5,789 nt of DNA from an uncultured Lachnospiraceae bacterium (GTDB lineage Bacteria > Bacillota > Clostridia > Lachnospirales > Lachnospiraceae). The notes beneath the pieces are model-generated. The model was not told where the DNA came from, searched no databases, and saw only the letters and a program-made list of their open reading frames with translations. Made by a program: the position numbers and the translations under genes. The DNA is taken from contig CAJUHR010000076.1 of assembly GCA_910586255.1 (NCBI GenBank), positions 1-5,789 on the forward strand. Reading direction: 5' to 3'. Positions 5,710 to 5,789 of this stretch are shown here, one piece after another (within the stretch, counting starts at the first letter, position 1; every line of letters starts with the position of its first letter).

Positions 5710-5789
5710 TTACTTTCGCACCTTCTCAATTTCGCAGGTATGGGTCTTTGTCTGCCGGTCATAATTGATGCCCGCCAGAAGAATATTTC
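5710..5789 (-). CDS. C-terminal end of a probable AAA-ATPase-like / DUF1703 protein (runs in from the right edge)
   Basis: On the minus strand the window opens inside a frame that reads NILLAGINYDRQTKTHTCEI and ends EKVRK before TAA at 5710-5712. The pattern 'ILL.GI.YD..TK.H.C.IE' is the usual C-terminal strand pair of the DUF1703 (PD-(D/E)XK-like) domain found at the end of AAA-ATPase-like proteins, the same family as the gene at 1-580. Only 25 codons are visible, so the assignment rests on recall of the family's C-terminal motif. It converges with the araC-type gene, 64 bp apart. It cannot be the same gene copy as the left-edge one, because both are read leftward and the left gene has its own start at 580. 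Confidence 0.7.
   Translation of the reverse strand, partial: NILLAGINYDRQTKTHTCEIEKVRK

Overview
The window looks like chromosomal DNA from a gut-type Clostridia bacterium, most likely Lachnospiraceae. I infer this from moderate GC content, strong AGGAGG-type ribosome binding sites, AT-rich intergenic DNA, and the families present: multicopy AAA-ATPase-like/DUF1703 genes, an SLC13-type organic-acid permease, and an enolase-superfamily sugar-acid dehydratase with its own AraC regulator. No sequence search could be run, so the taxonomic placement is tentative.

Layout. At the left edge (1-580, minus strand) lies the N-terminal 193 residues of an AAA-ATPase-like protein. It has a Walker A-like SRPRRFGKS, a Walker B IILIDEWD and its own candidate promoter. 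Positions 581-968 are non-coding and AT-rich, and end with a clear intrinsic terminator for the next operon. Positions 969-4195 (minus strand) hold a three-gene catabolic operon read right to left: an SLC13/IT-superfamily permease broken by a frameshift and an internal deletion, an UlaG-like metallo-beta-lactamase-fold hydrolase, and a galactonate/mannonate-dehydratase-like enolase-superfamily enzyme. Positions 4196-4700 are a 505-bp divergent regulatory region. An AraC-family regulator follows on the plus strand (4701-5645). At the right edge (5710-5789, minus strand) are the last 25 codons of what looks like a second AAA-ATPase-like/DUF1703 protein, so members of one multicopy family appear to flank the metabolic island on both sides.

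How the parts fit. The layout suggests an inducible sugar-acid module: the AraC protein senses a ligand, the permease imports the acid or lactone, the MBL hydrolase may open a lactone or ester, and the dehydratase removes water from the resulting aldonate to give a 2-keto-3-deoxy acid. The substrate is unknown. The permease is no longer intact, while the downstream enzymes keep intact frames and ribosome binding sites.

The most striking feature is in the divergent regulatory region: a perfect 19-bp inverted repeat (4387-4405 and 4577-4595) enclosing 171 bp that contains a good sigma-A-type promoter pointing at the AraC gene. This is the architecture of an invertible phase-variable promoter. 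The alternative is a pair of distant operators for the AraC protein.
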